DNA from: Pratylenchus scribneri
Taxonomy: Eukaryota > Nematoda > Chromadorea > Rhabditida > Pratylenchidae
DNA length: 64,000 nt
NCBI GenBank assembly: GCA_030063045.1
Contig: JAQSEB010000114.1
Location: 2,418,001 to 2,482,000, forward strand
Direction of reading: 5' to 3'
Below, one piece after another: positions 12,278 to 23,800 of the stretch; the stretch's first letter is position 1; every line of letters begins with the position of its first letter. The translations under genes were made by a program, and so were the position numbers. The notes under the pieces are model-generated. The model saw only the letters and a program-made list of their open reading frames with translations, was not told the origin of the DNA and searched no databases.

Positions 12278-15200
12278 ATGTCGGACGACCTTATTTCTTT
12301 AAAGAAAGAGGAGGCAGATCCTAATAACAGAGATGAGACAGAGCCAAAAAGTCCAAATGATAATAATCATCATGGAAATTCAGGTTTCAAACATAATTTG
12401 TAGATAAATTTGTAAAAAAAAATATTAAGAAGCCATTTCATCTGACGATATCCAACGATTGGAGAAAGAAAAGACAGAAAGTCAATCACCTTGCGAAAAT
12501 CTCAAAATTATAAGTGAAGAGAATATGGATGAGATGGATCATGATGCTGTGCAATCATCCGAACTTGCATTAGAATCTTCTGCTGTTGAGTCGTCTTCTG
12601 ATTCAAAAGATATGCTTAAAGGATGGGAAACTCCACCACAGCTTTTTTTTTCATGATCTTTTATAATATTCTTGTTAACAAAAGGATGCAATGAATGGTG
12701 TTGTACAACCCAGAGTGATTGCACCTATTGGGAAGCCAACTCGATGGACTAATCAATTGGATTTTCTTATGAAGGATGTGCTCAAACATGCCAAAACACA
12801 CAAGCATTCATGGCCATTTCTAAAACCAGTTGATGCTATTAAACTTAACATTCCGGTTAATTTAATCAAATATTAATGTATTGACATTAATAAAATTCAG
12901 GATTATCATAAAGTTATCAAACGGCCAATGGATTTGGGCACAATTGAAAAGAGATTGAAGAATATGTATTATTATTCGGCGAAGGAGTGCATGAAGGTGA
13001 GCAATCAAAAAACTAAATTCCAAATATGGGTATATTTTGCCACAACTCGTCCAAAATAATCTAGAAAAAGAAATTTTCGGATTAGTTTTAAAATCTCTTT
13101 TCAAAAATTGGGAGGGGAGGTTTCTCGAAATGTTCCTATTTTTTGTAGGACATCATGGCAATCTTCAACAATTGCTACATTTACAATCCACCAGAATACG
13201 GGGTTTATAAAATGGCAAAAGAGCTTGAACAAAATATTCTTTTGAGAATCAGCAAAATTCCACCTAACGTAAGTTCATTTTGCAGGATTTTGAAAACATA
13301 TGGTCAAACTGTTACAAATTCAATCAATGTGAAGATGATGTCACTCTCATGTGCAAGAATGTAGAAAATTTATACTGGGACCGTATGAAAAATTTTCCAC
13401 AAGAGGTGGTAAATGGACTTTTTTTGTTACTTTCATCTTTCACAATTCTTTTCGGGCATGGAAAAATCTAAAAAATCAAAAATCTAATTAAACTTTATTA
13501 ATATTAATAAATAACTTTCAGGAAGTTGAAATACCTTTTCCCAGCCAAAAGAAAGGAGGCAAAAATGTTGGCGGAGCTGGCAAAAAGACTATTCGAGCTA
13601 CTTCAACAACAACAACTAAAGGTACTAGCGTAGTAGCTAATAGTCCTTCTAATGTGTGTGAATCGGCTGCAGCCATTTTAGGCTATTTCCACAATGCAAC
13701 TGTACAAGGTGCTCCCGCTAGATTTTTTATTTTTTAATTCTCTTTCCTATAAAAACTTTGGTACATTTTTGTATTAAAAATAAGCGGCGGGCACAAATAG
13801 CTTTTTTGCTTTTAATTTAATAAAAAAATTAAATAAATAATAAATTTATTTAAGCGAGCCGTGAATCTTCCGCACAACGTGGTCTTCCGGACAGTTCTTC
13901 CTCATCAATTGGCGTTGTCAAATTGGAAAGTGATTCAACGGATGACCATAAAATGGTTTGTCTTTTATTACTTTATGGTGAATAAATCTTTACTTTAGAA
14001 AGGCGTCAAACGAAAAGCTGATACCACAACTTCATTTGATGAGGACCAAGGACCATCGACGAAACAAGCACCGAAAAGGGAAAATAGGATAATCAAAAAA
14101 GGACCACCACCAATCGATTATAGTCAGCTGAAACCTCGCTTAAAAGGCAAATTGAATGATCAAATGAAATTCTGTACAAAATTGATAAACGAGCTTATCA
14201 CATCCAAAAAGTGCCAAACTTTCACCTGGCCTTTCCTCGAGCCTGTTGATGTTGAGAACCTGAATCTTTACGATTATTACGATATAATCAAGGAGCCGAT
14301 GGATCTTGGCACAATCAAAAGGAAAATGGAGGCCAGGCAATATGCAAATCCGGAAGAAATTCGAACGGACATATTACTCATGTGCAATAATAGTTTCCTT
14401 TACAATCCGGCGGATCAAGTGGTTCATAAAATGGGCAAACAACTTCAGGTTTTTATTTTAAATTATATTTATAAATTTACTCATTTTTTTGAAGGATTAT
14501 TTCAATAATCGTTGGAAGCAATTGCCACCGAAAACCGCAGAAGCGGAGTCACCACCCAATGTAATCTCACCAATTTTGCCTGTTGAGAAGGAAGAAAAGA
14601 AGAAAGAGTCAACTTCAAAGCGTACAAACTTTGCATCTGCCGGTGCTGGTGGAACTTCCACATCGTCGAAATCATTGGATGACGATGACCAAATTGATTT
14701 ATTGCTTATCAATGTGAATGAAAAGCTTTCTGAATTGCAACAATATAGTCAAGAATTGATTTCACTCAGGTTAAGAATACATATTTGTCAATTAAAAATG
14801 AATCAACTATTCATTTATAGGTTAAAAAGAAAAGAGGCACAGAGACTTCAAAAAACGCCACCAATTCTGAGTGGCGAACTTCATTCTGCAATCAAGCGGG
14901 CCCTGGAAAATGCCAACTTGCCTGCAAATGCTCCCACTCTTGGTCAATTACAAAATCCAGCAGCCAGTGGACTTTTACCCTCATTTTTGCCAAATATAAT
15001 GAACAATGCCGCCGCTTTACAACAAATATTACATCAAAATATGTCATTGATGGTTCCTCAACAGCAGAATGTGCCGCCACAAACGGTTAATGCAAGAAAG
15101 AAGACAGGACCTGGGCGTCCAAAGGGATCTTCATCAATGCAAGCAACAAGTAAAAATCATTTAAAAAGTACCAAAAATGGATGTTTTTTCAGCTCTTCCT

Positions 15201-17534
15201 CATCAACAATCAGTCGATAGTCTCAGTGCACCGACACTTATTTCTCCCACAATAACAAGCCCTGAACTTGGAGACAATTTGCAAATGGCAGCCGAAAACA
15301 GTCAGCTTCCTCTTTCAAATGCCCAACATCCACAATTGCAACCAGTCTCGAGTGGTGGAAAACGAGGGAGGAAGCCTGGTTCAAAGAATAAACCAAAGAG
15401 TGAAAATACTTCAAAAGATTCGTCCAAATGGGAATATGAATTCAATTCGGAAGATGAACATTCCCTCGAGCCAATGTCCTATGAAGAAAAGGCTCAATTA
15501 TCGCAGGAGATTGGGCGATTGGCAGCCGACAAAATTCATACGTATAAAATTTTAAAGTAAGATTGATTATTTAAATTATACTTCATAGAATTGTTAGCAT
15601 AATTGCGGCTCGCGAAAAAATGACCGACTTCAACCCGGAAGAATTGGAAATTGATTTTGAGACTTTGAAGCCAATTACTCTACGAGAACTTGAGGCTTAT
15701 GTGAAAATGTGCCAAAGTCAGGAACAAGGACAAACTCCACAATCATCCAAAGTTACCAAAAAGGCTAACGGTAACAAAAATGTATTTATTATTATTATTT
15801 TATATTAATATTCAGGTGCAAAATCTACTACTAATGTGAAAAAGAAGGAAATGAATCAAATGACTTCACAACAAAGTATGAACGGCGGAGCATCGACCAG
15901 TGGAAAATGTATTTTGAATAATTAATTTAAAATAACCTTTAATTCTTTTCAGTAACAAATGGTGGAGTGCAAGTTGCGAGTTCCGCTTTGGCTAAGCCAC
16001 ACCTGGTTTCGACCGTTAATCGCCCTGCTCCACTGGATATGTCAAAAGAAGAATCGTCGTCGGATTCTTCAAGTGGTTCATCTTCGTCTGAATCAGATAG
16101 CAGTGACTCATCTGATTCTGAATCAGGTTAGAAACGAGAACAATGGAAAATTTTAGGGATGACCAAAATTAGGTTGTCTTCTCTCATCATAATTATTTCT
16201 CATTTTCATAATTCAAAAAATGTCCCCCCCCCCCCCCCCCCCCGATCTCTTTATCCCAATTTTTTTTGGTTTTTTTAATTGACCATGGGACCACCAATCT
16301 TTATCTAATTTTTTTATTTTCTGATCTCCTCCAATGTCAAAAATGATCAAAACCCCAACGAAAATTGTACCCATTTTATTTTAAAAATCCAACTTGCCAA
16401 GACACCATTTTACACTATAGCAATCTTCTTTAACTGCCATTGTTGTATTTGCATTTTCACAATTCACATTTTTTTTACGTGATAATAAAGTGCTTTATAA
16501 ATTTTGTTTATTTTTTTAAATATTTAATTTTCCTCGTTTAGAGGAGAAGCCGACCCCACGGAAGCCAGAACAGGCGATTCATGTTGATTCTAATAAGGTT
16601 TTAAATGAATTGAGGATGTGTTTTAAGAAGTGTTATAATTGAAGGTTTATCCACCACAACAATCTCGCAATATTGAACAACCACCCATAAATAATATGAT
16701 GCCTTTTTCGTCGATGCCAAATGCTGTCGAAACTCAAGAACAAATTCAATCCTCCTCTCAAAAAGGTCTTAAATACATATTTTATATGAAATGATTTAAA
16801 TTGTTTGAGATGGTAACAATGAACCTATCAAACCGGCTAGCACAAATGTGACTTCAAATGTTCAAACGCCGACCACTTCCATTGTACATAGTGGAGCGGC
16901 ACCTCTGCTTCAGTCAAATAATGCAATGGAAATGAATGTGGGTATTGCTGGTACGGTTCTTGATGCGCTGCTTCCACCGGCTGCAAATGATGACAAAGGA
17001 AATGCAGCAACGGGCATTATGAACAAAACTTCCTGGAGTTCATTAACACAAAAAGTTGGTGAGACTGGACAGTTGAGTTCAGCAAATGCGGCAACGGCTT
17101 TTGAGCAATTTCGAAAAACGGCCAGAGAAAAGGAAGAACGGGTATTTTATTCATGTTTTGTTACTATTTAAAAATAATATTTTTTAGAAACGAGTGCTAA
17201 AAGAAGACGAGGATCGAAGGCGTCGTCAGCGTGAATTGGAACAGCAACAATTGCAACAAGCTGGAACTTCTGACTCAACACAACATAGTAGTGCTCAACC
17301 ATTGAAAGCAAAACAGCAGGTGGATCAAGAAGAAATTAAGAGACTTCGTGAAATGGAAAAGGTTTGCCATTATTTGAGTTAAAAGCTGATAAATATAAAA
17401 ATTATAGGAACGACGTAAACGGGAAGATAAAGATCATGTGGATATGGCTAGCCAGATGGTATTTTCATAATTAAACTTTATTAATTAAACCGAATTTTTA
17501 GGAATTGATGGCAGATTTTGAGATGAGATTCTAA
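12278..17534 (+). CDS. bet-1: BET family double-bromodomain protein (BRD2/3/4, fsh, BET-1 type)
   Basis: Chromatin reader that binds acetylated histones and regulates transcription. Order: acidic N-terminus; bromodomain 1 (exons 12685–12855, 12901–12996, then either 13149–13268 or 13286–13405); linker (13522–13708, 13855–13955); bromodomain 2 (13999–14448 and on); AT-hook-like GPGRPKGS and KRGRKPGSK; the ET domain (15480–15720, [16 protein letters not shown]…[13 protein letters not shown]); an acidic Ser run (16050–16126); and a coiled C-terminus (16810–17534). Both bromodomains keep the acetyl-lysine-binding Asn (CYIYN, SFLYN). About 18 exons join in frame. Two oddities: the 5' splice site after 12641 reads CT instead of GT, and bromodomain 1 has duplicated exons. 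The linker exon has two phase-equivalent donors (13622 and 13709). An acceptor three bases before the ATG suggests trans-splicing. Downstream use of the ATG at 12691 is possible. Confidence 0.92.
13149..13268 (+). other. BET bromodomain-1 alternative exon a
   Basis: A 120-base phase-0 exon encoding 40 residues covering the B helix, BC loop and C helix of bromodomain 1. It contains NNCYIYN, including the acetyl-lysine-anchoring Asn, followed by [17 protein letters not shown]. It has a good acceptor (TTTTTTGTAG) and a good donor (GTAAGT at 13269). It aligns along its length with exon b, which follows after 17 bases. Confidence 0.85.
13286..13405 (+). other. BET bromodomain-1 alternative exon b
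   Basis: A second 120-base phase-0 exon encoding the same 40-residue part of bromodomain 1: [13 protein letters not shown], then [18 protein letters not shown]. The acetyl-lysine Asn is kept, and the DDVTLM segment is closer to canonical BET proteins than exon a. The acceptor is TTCATTTTGCAG and the donor is GAG|GTGGTA at 13406. The 17-base gap to exon a is too small for ordinary intron removal, so the two exons are probably mutually exclusive. Confidence 0.85.
16224..16243. repeat. 20-base poly-C tract in BET intron
   Basis: An uninterrupted run of 20 C inside the 415-base intron between the Ser-rich exon and the next BET exon. On the opposite strand it is G20, which could form a G-quadruplex. 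Confidence 0.95.
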
Positions 17535-18335
17535 ATGAATAATTGATTGATTGACCATGTGGTGAGCCGGATAGAAGCGGATCTACATATTTAAATATGA
17601 ATTTTACTGATGATAATATGATGAATATCCATCCTCGACTCCTCCATTTTCCGATTATTCTGCTCATCCATCCATCACACATTTGACTCTATAGTAAATT
17701 CACAATAGCAAAATCTTTTCTCAATTCAATTTGAATTTTGATTGACTTCAATTCACCAATTTATTTAATTATTATAAATAGGGAACGGATAGTTATGCAT
17801 GAAAAAGTGTCAAAATATGCAAATTCGGAAAAAATTTCTTAAAATATGCAAATTATACTTAAAAATATGCAAATTGTCGATTTTTATTGCATTTTTGATG
17901 GACAATTTTTGACAATTTTTGCCAAAAATATGCATTTGCATAAAAAAATATGTATTTGCATAACTATCCGTTCCCTAATTATAAAATTTATTTGGAAATT
18001 TGAATTAAGCTTTGCTTTCTCATTCGTTTTTCAAGTCAACCGGCTTGCTGCTGGTTTTTGTCCATTTTATCTATTTTGATTAATTCAATTAAAATTTATT
18101 GTTTGCAAAAATGAAAAAAACCGACTTTGCTTATCACAATTTATCAGTTTTTAATATACTTCATCACATTTATTTTTTAATGTAATAAAAGTTCTATGAA
18201 CATTTAGCATTTACCTATTTTATTCAAACGTGTAGGGTAATTTAATGAATTGAATTCCCGATCTATTTTTTTGACTAAACTAAACTATTTACCTATAAGT
18301 CTTTCATTATTTAGCGACAAGAATTCTTTTAAAAA
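17535..18335. other. Intergenic region with BET 3' UTR and MITE
   Basis: About 800 bases between the BET stop and the CDC23 start. It contains one small inverted-repeat element (17781–17975) and AT-rich sequence otherwise. An acceptor-like CATTATTTAG at about 18305–18314, 21 bases before the CDC23 ATG, could be a trans-splice site. Confidence 0.45.
17781..17975. mobile_element. MITE, 195 bp, TA target site, 19-bp inverted repeats
   Basis: The left end GGGAACGGATAGTTATGCA is repeated exactly as its reverse complement at the right end. TA dinucleotides flank both ends (17779–17780 and 17976–17977), the pattern of Tc1/mariner-type insertions. The interior is AT-rich with repeated AAAATATGCAAATT-like words and has no coding capacity. 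The superfamily is inferred from the TA duplication only. Confidence 0.8.
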
Positions 18336-20692
18336 ATGGAAATAGTTGATTCCGAAACAAGTATGACGAAAACCCAAGCTGTTATTGATGCCGATCCAAC
18401 AAAGATTATGAGCGATTTATTCTGGCTTGCTGAACAATCACAACAAAGGTGCATGTTCGAATGCTCACAATGGTTAGCATTTTGGACATTTAATTCATCC
18501 TAAATTATAATTTTAGGGCCAGTGAACAACTCAACAATTTGCCAACCAACTATTATAGTGCGGTCGATCCAGTTAAAGTTCAAGAAAATCCAACTCAACA
18601 AATGCCAATAAAGAAACGGGTTCAAATTATGTTTATTCGTTCTTTGATAATCAACAAGGATTATAGCAGAGCTAAGGTTTTCAACCAAATTTAATTGGTT
18701 TAATGTTTTTAATTTACAGTTTTATCTGTCAAAAGAAAAATTGGAAACAAGTTTGGAGGCATTTCTTTTCTATTTCAATTGGTATATGATCTCAATTCGA
18801 AATCGGATGGAGAATGATGCGGATGAATTGGATCGGAAAGAAGAATATATTGATGTGGAATTATCGAGATTAAGTATGGATATTGAAGCATTGAAGAAAT
18901 CTTCACCCAAATTATTCGATTGTTTCCTCAATTATTTGTAAGTTATTTAATCAAATTTCAGTGAATTTATCTATAATTTCTAGGCTTGGATTAATCAGAC
19001 ACAAAAGGGATGCCCCCGAAGCTGCAATTCAGGCTCTAAATGAAGCGGTTTAATTTGCAAGTTTAAATTTAATAATTCGAATTCGGTTAAGATTCAACAA
19101 GATAATAGATGTTGGCCAGCTTGGCAATTACTTTCCACACTTTCTGAGGGATTTCACCTGGAAAAAGATCAAATTAATCATACATGGTTCTACAATCTTT
19201 TTGTGGCCGAGCGAATGTTTCATCTTCAACTTTTTGTCTGCGCCATTGATGCCTACACAGCTGTTTCCAAATATATTGGCGCCTCACCATACATTCTTGC
19301 TCAAATTGCCGCCGCTCAATCCGAGTTGCAAGAACACGACAGTGCCATAATGTCATTCCAAAAAATTCGCAAAATTGATCCATATCGAATTGAACAAGTA
19401 AATTTATTTCGTTATTCATTAATTATAATTCTTTAGATGCATTTTTACTCCGATTCCCTATATATACGGCAAAATTTGGTTGAAATCTCTTCATTAGCAA
19501 AATGGTTTTATGAAACACACAAATTCCATTGGGAAACTTGCTGCATTGTTGGTTCGTTATTCTTCCTAGTTCCTATAATACAAATTAAAATTAATGTTTT
19601 TAGCAAATGATTATAGTGCCAAAAATGTTCATGAACAATCACAAGAATTCCTCAAAAGAGCCATTCGATTGTGCCCATCCAATGCATCAATTTGGGTACT
19701 TTTGGGACATGAATATTTAGAAACAAAAAATCATCAAGCGGCGGAGATTTCTTACAAAAAAGCAATTTGTAAATTTTTCTTGAGAAAAATTACAAAATAA
19801 AACTATTTTTTAGCAATCGACTACAAATGTTATAGAGCCTGGTATGGACTTGGTCAATTGAATGAAATCCTCAAGAAGGATGAAAATGCCCTGTTTTACT
19901 ATCAAAAGGCGCATAAATGTCGACCGGACGATTCGCGGATGTTAATTGCCTTAGGAGTAATATTTACGCGGATGGATCGAAAATCGGATGCAGAAAAATG
20001 CTTCAAAAAGGCATTCCAAATTGGTGATGTTGAAGGGAATGCATTAACACATTTGGCAAAACTTTATGAGGATCAAGAAGACAACCGAAATGCCGCGAAG
20101 GCATATGATGCTTATTTAACACTTTACACTGAGGAATTGGTTGGTAAATTATTTATTTTATATTTAAATATTAAATAAATAGGTTGGTGATTTGAATTTG
20201 ATCGCGACCGCGTGCAGATTTCTGGCTCGATACAATTTGGAACAAGGCAATTTGGATATTGCATACAATCATGCTCAGGTTTCAAAAATGATTAAAAAAT
20301 AAATATATTAAATTTTCAGCGATGCCTAAACTATGATATATCCAAAGAGGAAGGCTATCGGATATTGAGTCTGATAAAAAGCAAAAGGAAAGAGGACCAA
20401 GAGAAAATGGTAAGACAAATGGAAACGACCCCTTCGAATCATGGGCAACAACGAACAACTGTGTCGTATCGAACGCCAATTGATGCACCACGGCCCATTG
20501 GAGGGGGAGATGAGTAAGTGGTGTTATATTTGGGTAATAATTTTGGTGGAAAATTTCAGTACAATGCAAACACCAATCCAACAAACTGGGCAAAAAGATG
20601 AGAATGATGACAAAAATGTCGGTGCCAATGACGAGGATGAAGATATGAATATGAATTCGGACGATGAATTAGACATTTCAGACGATTTATGA
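18336..20692 (+). CDS. cdc-23: Anaphase-promoting complex subunit 8 (CDC23), TPR protein
   Basis: TPR scaffold of the APC/C ubiquitin ligase, which drives mitotic exit by targeting cyclins and securin. The start at 18336 (MEIVDSETS) leads into a helical N-terminus. Consecutive TPR repeats follow from about 19000 to 20400. Diagnostic CDC23 blocks are WVLLGHEYLETKNHQAA, YRAWYGLGQLNEILK, ALFYYQKAHKCRPDDSRML and AEKCFKKAFQIGDVEGNAL. The C-terminus is acidic and disordered (EDEDMNMNSDDELDISDDL) and could be a phosphorylation-regulated tail. Short introns interrupt the frame throughout, including 19050–19092, where the donor follows AATGAAGCG. The next gene, rme-6, starts only 190 bases after the stop, so this may be the first gene of an operon. 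Confidence 0.93.
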
Positions 20693-20881
20693 AGGCACAT
20701 GGTCAATGGTGTTTTTTTGTTTTTAAATTATTTTTTATTAATTTGAGTTTATGTATAAAATGAATTAAATTTTAATTAAATCTCATCATGTTTTATGACA
20801 TAATCATTGTTGTCATATATTTTAATTTATAAATTGTCAAAATATTATCAAATAATCTATTCGTCATATAAAGATGACGTG

Positions 20882-23800
20882 ATGAATTATTATGTAATGA
20901 ATTCACCAGATTTACTAAATTTTAACTGTGCATCGTCCTTTTCTTTATATGAAAAACTTCGCTCTGAGCATTTACTAATCAATCATGAACAATCAATTTT
21001 AAATATTCTCAATTCGGAAATTGATGCCATATTTAGTGAGTTGTCAAAACGTGTATGGATTTGCCGTCATGAACAGGTTTAATGAAAAGCATTAAAACTC
21101 ATGGAATAAATTAAGAATTTTAGGATTTACTCCGCCAACTTATCAATTCGGATGTCACCGTTTGTCCTGAAAATTGCTATCAACTATTAAACAATTTGAA
21201 CTGCACAAAATTTGTTGAAGCTCACAAAATTTTGAGCCATCATGCAGCCGAAATTGTCCATGTTTTCAAAATGCTTTGGATGGCACCGAAAGCAGTGGCC
21301 ACATTCCTAAATGCGGCAGAGAAAATCAACAATTCTTTGGTCAGTTTTATTGATTAAAATTTTTATAATCTTCCTGAAAAATCATTGTGATTTTTGATTT
21401 AAATTCTTCTTTCCCAAAATTTATTTTTCATAATAAAAAAATTTAGTATCCAATTTCCGAATTGTGCCTTTCCGTATTCAATATCCTTTATGGGTCTTGC
21501 CTTTTCTCGGAAGATGAGAAGAATTTGCTCGAATTATTGGACCATTTAATTGCCATTCAATTGGTGCAAAACCCAGATCCACGACGAGTTTTACGAAAAG
21601 GCAATTCAACATTTTCACGAATGTACAAATTATTTTCGGAAGCATTGCCTTTGACCAAGGTTTTCAATCATATTCCGTAATTACTTAAAAAATTTTTCCA
21701 TATAGATTTTCCTGACCGCAGCTTTACATGAACCAATTATGTTTTTGCTTTGCCAAGATGGTAATTTTTAATCTATATATTTTCAAATTATTCCAAAATT
21801 TTATTTATAGAATTATTTTTTGATATTGATCCGGCAAAATCAAAAATTCGGATACCGAAAGCGGAAAGGTAAATTAAATTTAATTATTTTGTTAATTTAT
21901 ATTATTAAAGGGATCGTCTTTTTGGCCCGGATGAATCTTCTAAATCTTACCAGGAGAAATTCGCTCAACATCGAAAAATTCTGGTTGATAAATTGGTGTT
22001 TATCACAGAGAAATTCATCTCATGTTGGTTTTTTTTGGACTAATAAGTAATTAAATTGATTTTTTAGCCATCATTAATGCCATTCCAATGTTTCCAAAGA
22101 GCATCATTTGGCTGGTTAAACAAATGTACACCGCATTGATTGAGCAGAAATTGATTAGCAAAGAAGAGGCCACCTTGATTTGCACGGATCTAATTTTCAC
22201 TTATTTCATTTGTTCCGCTGTGATAAATCCAGAGCCGCTTGGAATCATTTCTGATACGCCAATTAGGTAGTTTTAAAATTATTTCGTATCCGAAAATTTT
22301 AAGCTATGTCGCCCGTTTCAATCTCATGCAAATTGGTCAGCTGCTTCAAACATTGGCTATTTTGCCTTATGAAAAGCAGCAAATTCCTGCATATTTTAAT
22401 GAAATACTCAGCCGATTAAATCCGGACTCAATGGCCACTGTGATGAATTTAATCCTTGGTTCTTCATCTGCAGAATCTGCTTCAATTGAAACAATATTTT
22501 CCACTCAAGTACCAGATTCGGAAGGGAATGAAGTGTTCAAGCGAAAGAATTTTGTTGGCACTTTGCAAGAAATCAATATTTTGGTAGGTTCAAAAACTAA
22601 ATATTAATAAAATAACATATGATTATGATTTATTAATTATGAATAATTGCTAGTTGTAATTGTGATTAAATTCTTAATTGTAATTGCGATTGTAATTGTA
22701 AATTGTAATTGCGACTGTAATTGTGAATTGTAATTTTATTTGAGAATTGTAAAATTATAAAAATTATCATGCATTTATTGTACGAGAATAAATTACATTC
22801 TTAAAATTTTAGCAATCATTTCTGAAGTCTCCGGCCATTGATGAAATTGATGATACTATTTTGTGCAACAATCTCAAACATACAATGAAAAGATTGCCAG
22901 AAAAATTGAACGAAATTACGACAACAAAATTTACAATTGATGCTCCATCGCCAACTATCGAGAAAACGCTGGATTCTGCGCAAGCAATTTCCTCATCAAT
23001 GCGCTTGAAAAGTTTCGCCGATAGAGGTTGGTACATTAAATCTAAAAAACATTTTGACTCAAATTAATAATTTAATATCAAAAATTAATATTAAAGATAG
23101 CCCCAATTAAGAACTTAAGTTAATTCTTTTCATTCAAATTTGATTTAATCACATTCATTTGTAATTTCCAGTTCAAACGGTTGCTTCAAGAAGTCATCAG
23201 CGATTGATGCAAACCTCTTCCGTCTCAAATCTTCGCAGTTTTCAACAACGTCATCTTTCAAATTCTGCCTCAGAAAATATGTTATTGAATACTGAAAATA
23301 CTCCTTTGCATAATGCGCATGATGTGAATAATGGAGAAGAAAATCAATCAGTGTCAGAGCCTCAGGTTATTCTGGGAATCCGCCATTTGATTTATTACCA
23401 AATTATTTTTGATAGATTGTCTTGATGTTTACAATTGCTAATGATACAGAGTCTATTGGATTGAAATCAGAAGATTCAATTATGAATTCGTCAGAGGATA
23501 TGCCAGATAAATCGCCACCTATTTTTGATGAGGAAAGGCCTTATTTTGATTCGAACAATTTGCTAAAATGTCGAGCGTTCTTGGATACGAAGAGGAAACT
23601 CAGATTGATGTTGAGCTATGCCAGTTCCCTGCCGAATAATTCCATAAAATTGCCGGACAATCCCAAAAATGAAAATGATGATCAACAACAAAATGGTGGA
23701 ATTGACCATTTGAATTCTGGGAAAATGGATGAAATGGAGGCAGATGATCTTCGCCAAATACTTCAAATTCATTTGGCTGAATCTATCAACAGTCGCGATC

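Noticed and set aside
13269..13285. A genuine 17-base intron joining both alternative bromodomain exons
   Set aside because: It would duplicate a structural half of the bromodomain, and the size is below known nematode introns; mutually exclusive use is more plausible, though RNA data are needed.
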